Position numbers and translations under genes: made by a program. The notes beneath the pieces are model-generated. The model ran no database searches and was not told the DNA's origin. It saw only the letters and a list, made by a program, of their open reading frames with translations. 64,000 bases of DNA. Source: Gonocerus acuteangulatus (Eukaryota > Arthropoda > Insecta > Hemiptera > Coreidae). Of the stretch, positions 10,836 to 20,050 are shown piece after piece (positions within the stretch are counted from its first letter, which is position 1; every line of letters starts with the position of its first letter). The DNA lies in the NCBI GenBank assembly GCA_946811695.1, contig OX328131.1:6699826-6763825 (forward strand), given 5' to 3'.

Positions 10836-12175
10836 CCGTCACGCAGGAGCTGCATAACTAAGCACTTTCCTCAGAATGTTTTTAGTGTAGACTACATTAC
10901 TGAATAATTTGCTGTAAATAACCTATATAAATAAAATAAAAACGTGAATAGTTCTGCTCATTTACATTTCTTATGAGAACTGTTCAATTATTAATTTCGT
11001 AAATAATTTGCTTTCAGAGTTATGTTAATACATGATACTGTACTACTTAATAAATACACAAAAACTTCACATTCGGTCTTTTGATCTGACGCAGGAACAG
11101 GATACAGTCCCCATAGTGGGAGACAGAGTTGGGCAAACGTTAGTGCGCGCTAAAAGCTGATACCTCTCCGCTAATTTAGCGAAACTGTAGGAAGCCAGCG
11201 CTAATCTATTTATGAAATATCGTAATTGCTAATAGCTTAAGCTATAGTTACAACATTTTGTCAACTCAAAGTTTACTTCCGGTCTGCTCTGAGCACCCTC
11301 TCTCCTGTTCCACTTCCGCTTCAATCTACAGGATTTCCGATCATATGAATGTCAACTTCGGTTACTTCCGGTCGACTCATGCCTATCACTGGGTAACTCC
11401 TGTTCGATCTGGCTCACTTCCGGTCACTCACAGACATTGGCACACTCTGACACTCCTTAATCTAGGTTACTTCCGGTCCTATATTCATCCCTCGGTCGTT
11501 TCCGGAAGTACCCCAGGGCCTTCCAGGCACTATCTCCCACTGGGAGATAGCTCTCCTTGTGGCGCCTTTGCGAACCTACGTCTGGCTGGCTAATTGTAAT
11601 GAAACAGAATTTAAAGTAAACCCTCCTTTCCAATAGACCGATTTACTTCATTTTTACAACACTTCTTTCTCATGAGATACCCAAGACGCATACCGCGTTT
11701 CGTTACAATACAGCAGAAATTACGACCGTTATGAGTATATTAGTACTTTAGGTCCGGAGTAAACCCCCCCTCCAAATATATCGATTTAGTTTATTTTTAT
11801 AACTCATTTTTCTCTGTTGATTACCACCACGAATACCAAGTTTCGTTGAAATGTAACGAAAATTACGGCTGGCAGTGTCAAATTGGTAATGTGGGTCCGG
11901 AGTAAACCCCCCTTCTAATGAACCGATTTAGTTTATTTTTACAACGGAATTCTCTCTTTAGATCAAAATAACGAATACCGAGTTTCGTTGAAATATAACG
12001 AAAACTACGGCTGGTATGGTCAAATTAGTGTTTTGGGTCCGGGGTAAACCCCCCCCCCCCTCCCGGTGGACCGATTTTGGTGGTAAACGAACTCGTTCAA
12101 TCGTTTGCTATTTGAACGCTATATACCACGTTTCATGAAGAAAAAACAAAAACTCTGGCCGCTATCGTGTTAACA

Positions 12176-12245
<70 letters not shown>

Positions 12246-12372
12246 AATTTTAACGGGGGTCATTTTCGGTGTCTACTAGGTAGGATCGATAAAGATTCGA
12301 AGAAATTTTTCAAAAATTCCGTCATGAGTCCAACCTCAATAGCTACTTTCCTTCGGAGGAAAGTGCTAAAAA
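10832..12372 (+). mobile_element. complete HINE-2 (DINE-1/Helentron-like) element
   Basis: The 5' end AAGTCCGTCACGCAGGAG is followed by the subterminal motif AGCACTTTCCTC at 10861-10872. The 3' end carries its exact reverse complement GAGGAAAGTGCT at 12356-12367, within a foldback ACTTTCC-TTCGGA-GGAAAGT at 12345-12364, a few bases from the end. The interior has tandem blocks of about 120 bp (11620-12060, each with GGTCCGGAGTAAACCCCCC) and a TA microsatellite at 12178-12241. This arrangement (subterminal inverted repeats, 3' hairpin, internal mini/microsatellite) is that of Helentron-associated interspersed elements such as Drosophila DINE-1; the class is inferred from structure, as no Rep/Helicase is present. 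Confidence 0.65.
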
Positions 12373-12414
12373 TGATGAATAAAAAAAAAAAGGATTGTGA
12401 TGAATATTAGTAAC

Positions 12415-13166
12415 TAGCTGTTACCCAGTGTGCCATGCTACACCTACTTTCTGCCTATGACTCTCCCCGCATCAAGATCTACCTGTATACCCTGTTACGT
12501 CAAAACGGCCAAACGGTGTGAATTTGTTTATATCTGTCAAGTAGTTCGCGAAGCAGCCGACAGAGGCCAGCACCACAGCCAGCGATTAAGATAGCTCTTA
12601 TCAAAGAAAGGCCAGCACTCCTTAGTTAGACAGTGACTGTTGAAATAAACACTGCATTACATAATTATATAATGATGTAAAGTCATCATGAGTTTGAGTT
12701 ATTCTAATTATCAACAACACCACAAAAATAAATTGTCAAAATTATTAATCAATTTATAATGAGGTAGTAGATACTTACGGAAAAAGCGAAGGTCCGAACC
12801 CTTCTTTGCTCTGTTAGTGGATCCATAAGTCGTATCATAGTAGTGAGTTAAGGTTACGTTTGAGATTTAATGTACACATTAGATTCAAGAGAAATTTTAC
12901 TGAAACCACTACAACAGTGTTGATAACAAAATCTAGAAGGTTTTAATAGCCGTCTATTCAAAATGGCCCTCAGAATCTGAAAGGAACAGTATAGCCAATT
13001 TTTTTTCAGCAAAACTTTTGACCAAATTTTGAAATTTACCTATTTTGACCTCAACTTCGAGACTCCCCGTATCAAGACCTACCTGTGTGCCAAGATTGGT
13101 AAAAATCGGTCAAACGGTGTGGATTTCTTTAAGGAACAAACATACAAACAGATAAACAGACAGGTG

Positions 13167-13208
<42 letters not shown>

Positions 13209-13225
13209 GTATATATATATAAAAT
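12415..13225 (+). repeat. TAGCTGTTACCC repeat family, copy 1
   Basis: It starts TAGCTGTTACCCAGTGTGCC and has GACTCTCCCCGCATCAAGA and AAATCGGTCAAACGGTGTGG modules, ending in CAGACAGGTGAT plus a TA microsatellite (13167-13220). Related copies lie at 28091-29172 and 35158-36012. It is non-coding; ends like this are common for arthropod non-autonomous elements, class undetermined. Confidence 0.7.
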
Positions 13226-13756
13226 CGAATGAAATAAATTCCCGCCCTTTTCTGTAGTTAATTCCCGCACTTTTCTGTAGTTAATTCCCGCCAAAATGAC
13301 AGATATAAATTACTGAAATGTAGCTCCTTTACCCCCCTCCCCCTTCCCTCCCTTGAGGTTTTCATCAAAGTTATCAACTCTGGGTAAAGTTTTAGACCCC
13401 CCCCCCCCCCCCTCCTTTTTCCCTGAGATTATTATTTCTTTCTAAACTTCTCCCCTGAAGATGTTTTATACATCGTTCATCATTAGTTGTCCTCTCAGAA
13501 GCTCATTTTCTTTGAAGAACTCCAATCGGAAAATACTATATCATTCTAAAGATTTTTGCTTCTTTGAAGATTGTTACTTATTTTCAAATCAAAGAAAGAA
13601 GATTCAGAATCTTCGTTCATGATTTTCGAGGTTCGCGACCAATTATGAATGGTTTATGAATTTATTACAACTACCGAAAATATGACAATTGTGGATTTTT
13701 ATATAGGCTTAATATAAATCTACTGTCGAATTTCGGTTTATCCGTGGGTTCGATTA
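13226..13756. other. intergenic sequence with poly-C run
   Basis: A short tandem (AATTCCCGC...CTTTTCTGTAGTT, two to three copies) lies at 13237-13292 and a long C run at about 13397-13412. No gene is seen. It ends with TTA at 13754-13756, next to the transposon end. Confidence 0.4.
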
Positions 13757-13858
13757 CACAGGTCTACAACCAAAAATTTGATTTGATGATTTTGGCTAAT
13801 CTCTGTGTTTCTCGGTGTGCTGAGGCCGAGAATGAAGTCCGTTTTTCTCTATCACGTA
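13757..13858 (+). repeat. left terminal inverted repeat
   Basis: It pairs with 16135-16247. Identity is high but imperfect, with several small indels (for example an AATAATCTTTCTG segment present only in the right arm). The outermost CACAGGTCTACAA is exact. Confidence 0.75.
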
Positions 13859-14267
13859 CAGATTTTTTTCAAATCCATAGAACATAATATACCTGCTATA
13901 CACATAAATTTGGTAAGAAGTAGGTTTTTTTTTTTCCAAACGATTTCTCTTTTTATAAACAGACATCTTTCACTAGGTGGTGTAGGCAATGACTCCCTCA
14001 GTAGATGTTGTAGGCATGAGGGTGTCTAGGCACGACCTGTTAAGACAGGAACGTACTTGTTTGGTCTCAGATGTCACCGTCTGAAGCTAAACGAGATTGA
14101 ACCTGTTGTATCAGGAACTTGGAGCTAAATTTCTGTTCATTCTCTCAGTTCAGTAGTATCAACTGAAGTGAACACATTCACTGAGGCCTCTTAGTTGTGT
14201 CAAAGTGATTAAGAACGTATTTTAAGGTTTGAAAGTGCATTTAGACAAAATTTCTCATCCTCGTTGA

Positions 14268-15962
14268 GTTACCAGTCCAGACTACTTCTGTTTTGTCTGT
14301 GGTGAGTACACAGTTAAGAAATACCAACGAAATATAACAGGTTTTGTCAAAAATGTATATTATGCATATTTTGGCTTGAGAATAGGAGATCAAGATAAAG
14401 TGTGGGCTCCTCACAAAGTATGCCATAGCTGCGTAGAAAAACTTCGCTTATGGTACAAAGGAGAGTTAAAATCTTTCGGATTTGCTATGCCAATGATGTG
14501 GAGGGAGCAAAAAAAACACGTTAATGACTGTTACTTTTGTAATTGTCATGTTCAAGGCTATAATTCCAAAAATCATAAGCTCATTAACTACCCTAATGTG
14601 GAATCTGCTAGTCGTCCGGTACCACACGATTGTGGATTGACAGTTCCTCAGCCCCCTCGTGACTTGGGCAGTATAGATAGGGAAGCTAATAGAGAAGACT
14701 GTATGTCGGAGAGCGATGAAGTTCACAGTGAGTTCAAAGCAAGCAGTTCAGAAGATGAACCTCAGCTTATTTCTCAACAGGAGTTGAACGACTTAGTGAG
14801 AGATCTTGGACTTCCAAAAGATGCAGCTCAGTTACTTGGCTCCCGTCTTAAAAACAAAAAATTATTACAGCCAGGCACTTCTTTTTCATGGTATCGACAC
14901 CGTGAAGCAGTTTTTGTTCCTTACTTTGCTCCGGATGAGAATCTTATTTATTGCAAAGACATTCTTGGTCTGATGGGTCAATTTGGTATACAATATGACC
15001 CGATTCATTGGCGTCTATTCATAGACTCATCAAAGCGAAGTCTAAAGGCTGTTTTGTTGCACAATAGCAATACTTATGCTTCAGTTCCAGTTGGCCATTC
15101 GGTACATTTAAAAGAAACATACGAAAATTTGTCATTAGTTCTCGAACGAATTCATTATAATGAGCATAACTGGTTGATATGTGGAGACTTGAAAGTACTT
15201 ACTATGCACTTAGGTCAGCAATCAGGGTACACCAAGTTCCCTTGTTTTTTATGTTTATGGGATAGCCAAGACAGAAATTCCCATTGGAACAACAAAGACT
15301 GGCCATCACGAGGAGCTCTGTCGCCAGGCCAAAAAAATGTAATTAGGAGAAGTTTGGTTCCTTTTGACAAAATCCTGCTACCTCCTCTACACATAAAGCT
15401 AGGGCTGATAAAACAATTCGTAAAGTCTCTCAATAAAGAAGGTGAATGTTTTAAGTACTTATGCTCCAAGTTCCCACGATTAAGTGATGCAAAGCTAAAA
15501 GAGGGGATCTTTGTAGGCCCAGATATTCGGAAACTTTTCACAGATCCACATTTCACTCAGACCATGAATGAGAAGGAGAAGGAAGCTTGGAATTCTTTTA
15601 AAGATGTTGTTGAGAAGTTCCTTGGTAACGTGAAGGATCCCAACTACAGAAGTATCGTGGAACGCATGTTGAAGGCATTTCAATTACAAGGTTGCAACAT
15701 GAGTTTGAAGGTTCACTTCTTATATTCGCATGTGGACTATTTTCCGGAAAACTTAGGGGAAGTAAGTGAAGAACAAGGGGAAAGGTTCCATCAGGACATC
15801 CAGGAAATGGAACGTAGGTATCAGGGCAAATGGAACGTAAACATGATGGCTGACTATTGTTGGATGCTGCAGCGTGAATCATCTGAAGAGTCCTACAGCC
15901 GGAAACGAACACGGAGAAATTTTCAAGAGAAAAAAATACGTTTTCATAAAAATAATAACTAA
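14268..15962 (+). CDS. zinc-finger, putative transposase-like protein of a TIR element
   Basis: The frame is open from 14268 (TGA at 14265-14267) to the stop at 15960-15962, about 564 codons. The N-terminus has PDYFCFVCGEYTV, a CxxC, then GDQDKVWAPHKVCHSC with another CxxC, a likely zinc finger; next come AMPMMWREQKKHVNDCYFC and RPVPHD. The core holds RLFIDSSKRSLKAVLLHNS, ICGDLKVLTMHLGQQSGYTK, FPCFLCLWDS, LPPLHIKLGLIKQFVKSLNK, NFLGN-like FLGNVKDPNY, and SEEQGERFHQDIQEMERRYQ. This family is widespread as multi-copy uncharacterised arthropod proteins. Asp of FIDSS, Asp of CGDLK and Glu of SEEQGE are candidate RNase-H-fold DDE residues (inference). No ATG precedes the first finger; CCAG at 14277-14280 may be a splice acceptor, so a start exon upstream is likely. 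The reading frame has no internal stop. Confidence 0.75.
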   Translation, partial: VTSPDYFCFVCGEYTVKKYQRNITGFVKNVYYAYFGLRIGDQDKVWAPHKVCHSCVEKLRLWYKGELKSFGFAMPMMWREQKKHVNDCYFCNCHVQGYNSKNHKLINYPNVESASRPVPHDCGLTVPQPPRDLGSIDREANREDCMSESDEVHSEFKASSSEDEPQLISQQELNDLVRDLGLPKDAAQLLGSRLKNKKLLQPGTSFSWYRHREAVFVPYFAPDENLIYCKDILGLMGQFGIQYDPIHWRLFIDSSKRSLKAVLLHNSNTYASVPVGHSVHLKETYENLSLVLERIHYNEHNWLICGDLKVLTMHLGQQSGYTKFPCFLCLWDSQDRNSHWNNKDWPSRGALSPGQKNVIRRSLVPFDKILLPPLHIKLGLIKQFVKSLNKEGECFKYLCSKFPRLSDAKLKEGIFVGPDIRKLFTDPHFTQTMNEKEKEAWNSFKDVVEKFLGNVKDPNYRSIVERMLKAFQLQGCNMSLKVHFLYSHVDYFPENLGEVSEEQGERFHQDIQEMERRYQGKWNVNMMADYCWMLQRESSEESYSRKRTRRNFQEKKIRFHKNNN

Positions 15963-16134
15963 ATATTCCACTGTTAATTCTGAAGCTGTTATTTCTACAC
16001 ATTTATGTATTTTGTACAGTAAACAACATTGAAATAACTAAAAGATCATGGAAATAAATGAAAACTCTTATTCGCCAATTCTGTTTTCTTTTAATGGTAG
16101 TACCTCTGCCCTTACTTGAGATTGAACAATTTCC

Positions 16135-16247
16135 TTACGTGATAGAGAGGGACTGACCTCATGTTCGGCTTCAGCACGCCAAGGAGCATAGAGATTGACC
16201 AAAATCATCAAATCAAATTTCAGAAAGATTATTTTTGTAGACCTGTG
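16135..16247 (-). repeat. right terminal inverted repeat
   Basis: Reverse-complement partner of 13757-13858. It begins TTACGTGATAGAGAGGGACT and ends GTAGACCTGTG, followed by TTA. Confidence 0.75.
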
Positions 16248-16315
16248 TTATCACTAAGATGGGTGGCTTTAAAAAAAAAATAGCAAAGACGTCGGCGGAT
16301 AATGGAAAGTTGCAT

Positions 16316-16610
16316 TATTTAATAAGCTTTAAAATGGTACCTCGTTGTGTTAGAAAAAAATCTATTTGAATCCATGTTTTTTCTGATCTCTAAGTCAAGA
16401 ACAATAAATGTGCTTTCACTTGAAGGAACCATTCTCAACACATTCTATAATTTTACACGATAATAGGTGTGTGTGAAAGATGCGACGTCACCATTATGGT
16501 GTAAAATTAAAGACATTTATTGGTTTTGACATAAAAATCAGAAATAAATAAATCCATAGTTTTTTTTTAAGAACAAGGTACGATTTCAAAGCTAGTATAC
16601 TAAAAAAAAT
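16316..16610. repeat. foldback/MITE-like inverted repeat
   Basis: The arm 16316-16455 (AAGCTTTAAAATGGTACCTC ... AACAATAAATGTGCTTTCAC) is related to the complement of 16470-16605 (... GACATTTATTGGTTTTGACA ... AAGGTACGATTTCAAAGC). Arms are diverged and about 130 bp. No coding; possibly an old MITE. Confidence 0.45.
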
Positions 16611-17069
16611 GTGCTTATGCTAATGTGGATTGTGGGGGTCCATCGCGCTCGTGGCAGAATAAAGTTTTTCCCTGTTGGGCACAATGAAAAAACTCTCACC
16701 TTGACCATGGTTATTTAGAAAGGATGGAAACCACTTGACAGTCGCGCCAAGAAAAGCAGATGGGCTGTAAAAAAAAGTGGTGAATGCTGAGAACTGCAAG
16801 TAACCGCGTCACACTTTTTTTTTTATTTATTTATTTATTTTAAGAGCTTCGCAACGAAGGTGACTTGCTCTTTTTAAATTACAAAACAAAATATACAATA
16901 TACAAAAGTAGAAATTTATGGAACTATATATTACAAAAGCGTTAAGAATAAGAAATAGGAGCTAACATTATTTACAGTATTGCTTATTACAATATCGATA
17001 TTATATTTACATACATATGACTTATTTATGCATACATATGACTAAAACTACTAACATTAATTAATGGTT

Positions 17070-17114
<45 letters not shown>

Positions 17115-17169
17115 TGAAATCAGATTATTATTATACCCTCGCAATAACTATCTAAATTTTTTCCTGGAA

Positions 17170-18597
17170 TCAAATTTTTGTGTGTAGGTTGTGTTGTTTT
17201 AAAAATGTAAATATATCGTTGATGAAGGGGCTACCCTCTGTCAGTAGTTCCTGTAAGTTGTAAGGTAGTTTTAGTTGTTCTAGTATTCTGCATTCCGTTA
17301 GTAAGTGTTTTATTGTCATTGGAACGTTACACTGTCTGCAAATGGGTTGTTCTTTATTTGTCATTAAATAAGAGTGAGTTAGTAAAGTGTGTCCTATCCG
17401 TAGTCTACATAGTATAACCTCTTCTCGTCTGTTTCTTCGGCTACTAGAGCTCCATTCGTATATAGTATTTTTGATTTCTCTGAGTTTGTTGTTTTGTATG
17501 TTTGTCCAGTATTCTTGCCATGTTTCTTGTATAGTATCAACTAGTTCTTTTTTATGTGTTGTATAGTTAGGTTTTCTATGTAAATATTCTGTTTTCTTGT
17601 AGCCGATTTTGCTTGAATGTCAACTGTCGTACTTTCTGTGATATTTGTATGTCCGGGTAGCCAGATCATTGTGATGGATATGTTTGTATGTCCGGGTAGC
17701 CAGATCATTGTGATGGATATGTTTGTATGTCCGGGTAGCCAGATCATTGTGATGGATATGTTTGTATGTCCGGGTAGCCAGATCATTGTGATGGATATGT
17801 TTTATATGTCCGGGTAGCCAGATCATTGTGATGGATATGTTTGTATGTCCGGGTAGCCAGATCATTGTGATGGATATGTTTGTATGTCCTGGTAGCCAGA
17901 TCATTGTGATGGATATGTTTGTATGTCCGGGTAGCCAGATCATTGTGATGGATATGTTTGTATGTCCGGGTAGCCAGATCATTGTGATGGATATGTTTGT
18001 ATGTCCTGGTAGCCAGATCATTGTGATGGATATGTTTGTATGTCCGGGTAGCCAGATCATTGTGATGGATATGTTTGTATGTCCGGGTAGCCAGATCATT
18101 GTGATGGATATGTTTGTATGTCCGGGTAGCCAGATCATTGTGATGGATATGTTTGTATGTCCGGGTAGCCAGATCATTGTGATGGATATGTTTGTATGTC
18201 CTGGTAGCCAGATCATTGTGATGGATATGTTTGTATGTCCGGGTAGCCAGATCATTGTGATGGATATGTTTGTATGTCCGGGTAGCCAGATCATTGTGAT
18301 GGATATGTTTGTATGTCCGGGTAGCCAGATCATTGTGATGGATATGTTTGTATGTCCGGGTAGCCAGATCATTGTGATGGATATGTTTGTATGTCCGGGT
18401 AGCCAGATCATTGTGATGGATATGTTTGTATGTCCGGGTAGCCAGATCATTGTGATGGATATGTTTTGTTCCTGTAGTCTGTAGAGTTGATTGTATATTT
18501 GTTTGACAATGGCATGTGTGCTGTACATATTGTTAAAAGAGAGCAATGAACTGAGTGAGTCTGAAAATAATTGGATCTTTGTGCAGTTTATTGTATC
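17170..18597 (-). pseudogene. LINE RNase H and C-terminal zinc-knuckle region
   Basis: Minus-strand coding begins NCTKIQLFSDSLSSLLSFNN (the second RNase H Asp motif, SDS), continues to TMIWLPGHTN (the fourth motif, W-x-P-G-H), is interrupted by 39-bp repeats, then resumes with ESTTVDIQAKSAT (the final Asp motif). After a frame change near 17560 come KELVDTIQETWQEYW, SSSSRRNRREEVILCRLRIG, THSYLM and a C-terminal C-x2-C-x5-T-I-K-H-x3-E-C knuckle, ending at the stop at 17170. This order is usual for the I/R1/LOA-like group of LINEs that encode RNase H. The copy lacks the RT and is frameshifted, so it is inactive. Confidence 0.75.
17642..18466. repeat. 39-bp minisatellite made of LINE RNase H codons, 21 copies
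   Basis: The unit, read on plus, is GTATGTCCGGGTAGCCAGAT then CATTGTGATGGATATGTTT. On minus it encodes the 13 residues NISITMIWLPGHT, the RNase H W-x-P-G-H motif of the host LINE. First unit at 17647, last at 18428. One unit near 17797-17800 has an extra base (TTTTATATG for TTTGTATG), and three copies read TCCTGG instead of TCCGGG; otherwise copies are nearly identical, so the amplification is recent. Confidence 0.92.
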
Positions 18598-18604
18598 AAC
18601 GGAT

Positions 18605-19095
18605 TAAGATCGCCCCATCAAAAATTACTTCAAAACTTTTTCTAAAAAGAATTTAGCAAGCTTCCGAATGGTCACCTTCCACTAACCAAGATTTCCCAAC
18701 CGTTTTCGAAATATTTTATTTCTAGTACATCTAGAACCCCAAACGGAACCAAATTAACCTTTCCTAGATTAGGCGAATTTCCTCTGGAAAAAGTGTGAAT
18801 GAATCTATTCCAAATACCCAAACTGAAAATTAGTTTGGAAACGTTTTTGTACCAATTTTTCTCGAGAACTGTTACAGATTACGCTTGGAAAATGGTTTCA
18901 TTCGTTTTCCTATTTTAATCAACCTATAAAACGAGTACCTGAATCTATATTGACTCGAAAACGTAAGCGTTGCGAATTCTGCTAGTTAACGAAGTTGACC
19001 TTTCAAATTAGACGACAGATTTTGGTACCAAATTTCATCGAAATCGGACTATTGTTGAACCTGCAGGAGAGCGAACAGACAATTATATATAATAT
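18605..19095 (+). mobile_element. HINE-1 3'-side fragment with TA tail
   Basis: HINE-1 landmarks include GCCCCATCAAAAATT, TTCCCAACCGTTTTCGA, GGTTTCATTCGTTTTCCTA, ACCAAATTTCATCGAAATCG and GAGCGAACAGACAATTATAT. The terminal hairpin is missing. Confidence 0.55.
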
Positions 19096-19169
19096 ATATA
19101 AATACACACATTTGATCTGAAACACGTAATTTTTTGTGGTGGTATTTCCGGATTATAAAAGGCTTTATT

Positions 19170-19306
19170 GAGAGGAGATCGTTGACCGTAGATGATGCAA
19201 GGTAGGGATTGTCGGGGTTCGGTCACTGCTGCTTAATAAAACTACATTTTATGATAAAATGTAGTTTTATTAAATAGTAGTGACCGAACCCCGACAATCC
19301 CTACCT
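19170..19306. mobile_element. foldback insertion with 14-bp target duplication
   Basis: TAAAAGGCTTTATT occurs at 19156-19169 and 19307-19320. Between them lies a short unique lead (GAGAGGAGATCGTTG...) and a nearly perfect inverted repeat of about 53 bp arms: AAGGTAGGGATTGTCGGGGT... at 19199 onward against its complement ending CCCTACCTT at 19307, with a centre of about two bases (TTTATGATAAA). No coding capacity. Confidence 0.75.
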
Positions 19307-19320
19307 TAAAAGGCTTTATT

Positions 19321-20050
19321 TTTTCTGCAAAACCCTAGCCTTTGTGAAGTAAAATACACTGTAACATACTACCGCAAGGTTTTCAAGAGGTGTTTTATTA
19401 TCTCGTTTATCATTACATAGTGTGTGCGCTGTTATTCCCCCTATCATAAAGTAATTTTATTCATAAATTATTCATGTTAAAAGTTGAATAGTCCAGGTAA
19501 TAATCAGCTTTATAGGTTATAAGTAAAGAAATTAATATTTTTTTTCTAAGTAAATGGAAGATATACACAGACACTGCTTGCGTGAATATTAGCTAACTGT
19601 TCCTACATAAAACTGCGTTATCTAATAGAAAAATTAATATAATAATTTCAAAACGTAATTAAAAAAAAATACACAAAAGCATATATCATGAGTGGAATAG
19701 GTAAAAAGGCTAAAAGTATATTATAAAAAGTTTTCTGATCCTTTTTCAGAAAGTGAAGGTTCTGGGTGAAACAGAAATAGTCAGAGACTCAAGGCGATCC
19801 GGAGGTTTTTTATTGTTTCGTCTTGTGACTTAATTCTTCAATCTGAACATGACTTAACAAACCAACTTGCGGCTTATGCAAGAATTTGCAAGAGCTAGAA
19901 ATAAATAAAAGTTGCGGGTGCTCACAAATAGATATAAAAAAAAAATGATTTGCAATAAAACACCAACATACGGAATGCAGAAGACGAAAATTAGTAAATG
20001 CTACGTATGAAGGAATTCTTGAAAGACAGCAGCCAGAACACAGTATTCTC
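19321..20050. other. AT-rich sequence without recognised gene
   Basis: No integrase remnant, LTR or other gene is seen here, although it lies where the 3' half of the Gypsy-like element should be. Confidence 0.45.

Larger units (their letters stand above)
13757..16247 (+). mobile_element. TIR DNA transposon carrying a conserved arthropod ORF, class not identified
   Basis: Imperfect inverted repeats of about 100 bp bound a single large gene. The left arm starts CACAGGTCTACAA at 13757; the right arm ends GTAGACCTGTG at 16247. Shared internal landmarks include ATTTGATTTGATGATTTTGG, AATCTCT, CGTGCTGA(A/G)GCCGA and CTCTCTATCACGTA. TTA flanks both ends (13754-13756 and 16248-16250), a possible 3-bp target duplication. 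The bounded structure makes the enclosed ORF a transposon gene rather than a host gene, although I cannot assign a superfamily by eye. Confidence 0.7.
16817..18597 (-). mobile_element. LINE 3' fragment (RNase-H-bearing clade) with internal minisatellite
   Basis: The element runs on minus from about 18597 (inside the RNase H domain) to a poly(A) read as poly(T) at 16817-16827. The 3' UTR (16830-17169) contains a 38-bp A run at 17072-17109. A 39-bp tandem array occupies 17642-18466. Clean target duplications were not found. Confidence 0.75.

Noticed and set aside
14020..14100. 5S rRNA-like phrase (GAAGCTAAACGAG) upstream of the transposon gene
   Set aside because: Only a short resemblance to the GAAGTTAAGC region; no other 5S landmarks or pairing are present.
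17617..18546. Repetitive proteins on both strands (CPGSQIIVMDMF and NISITMIWLPGHT types)
   Set aside because: They are translations of the 39-bp minisatellite; only the minus frame has meaning, as LINE RNase H codons.
19740..20050. Possible integrase or 3' LTR of the Gypsy-like element
   Set aside because: No HHCC, DDE, polypurine tract or match to the 5' LTR could be found on either strand.
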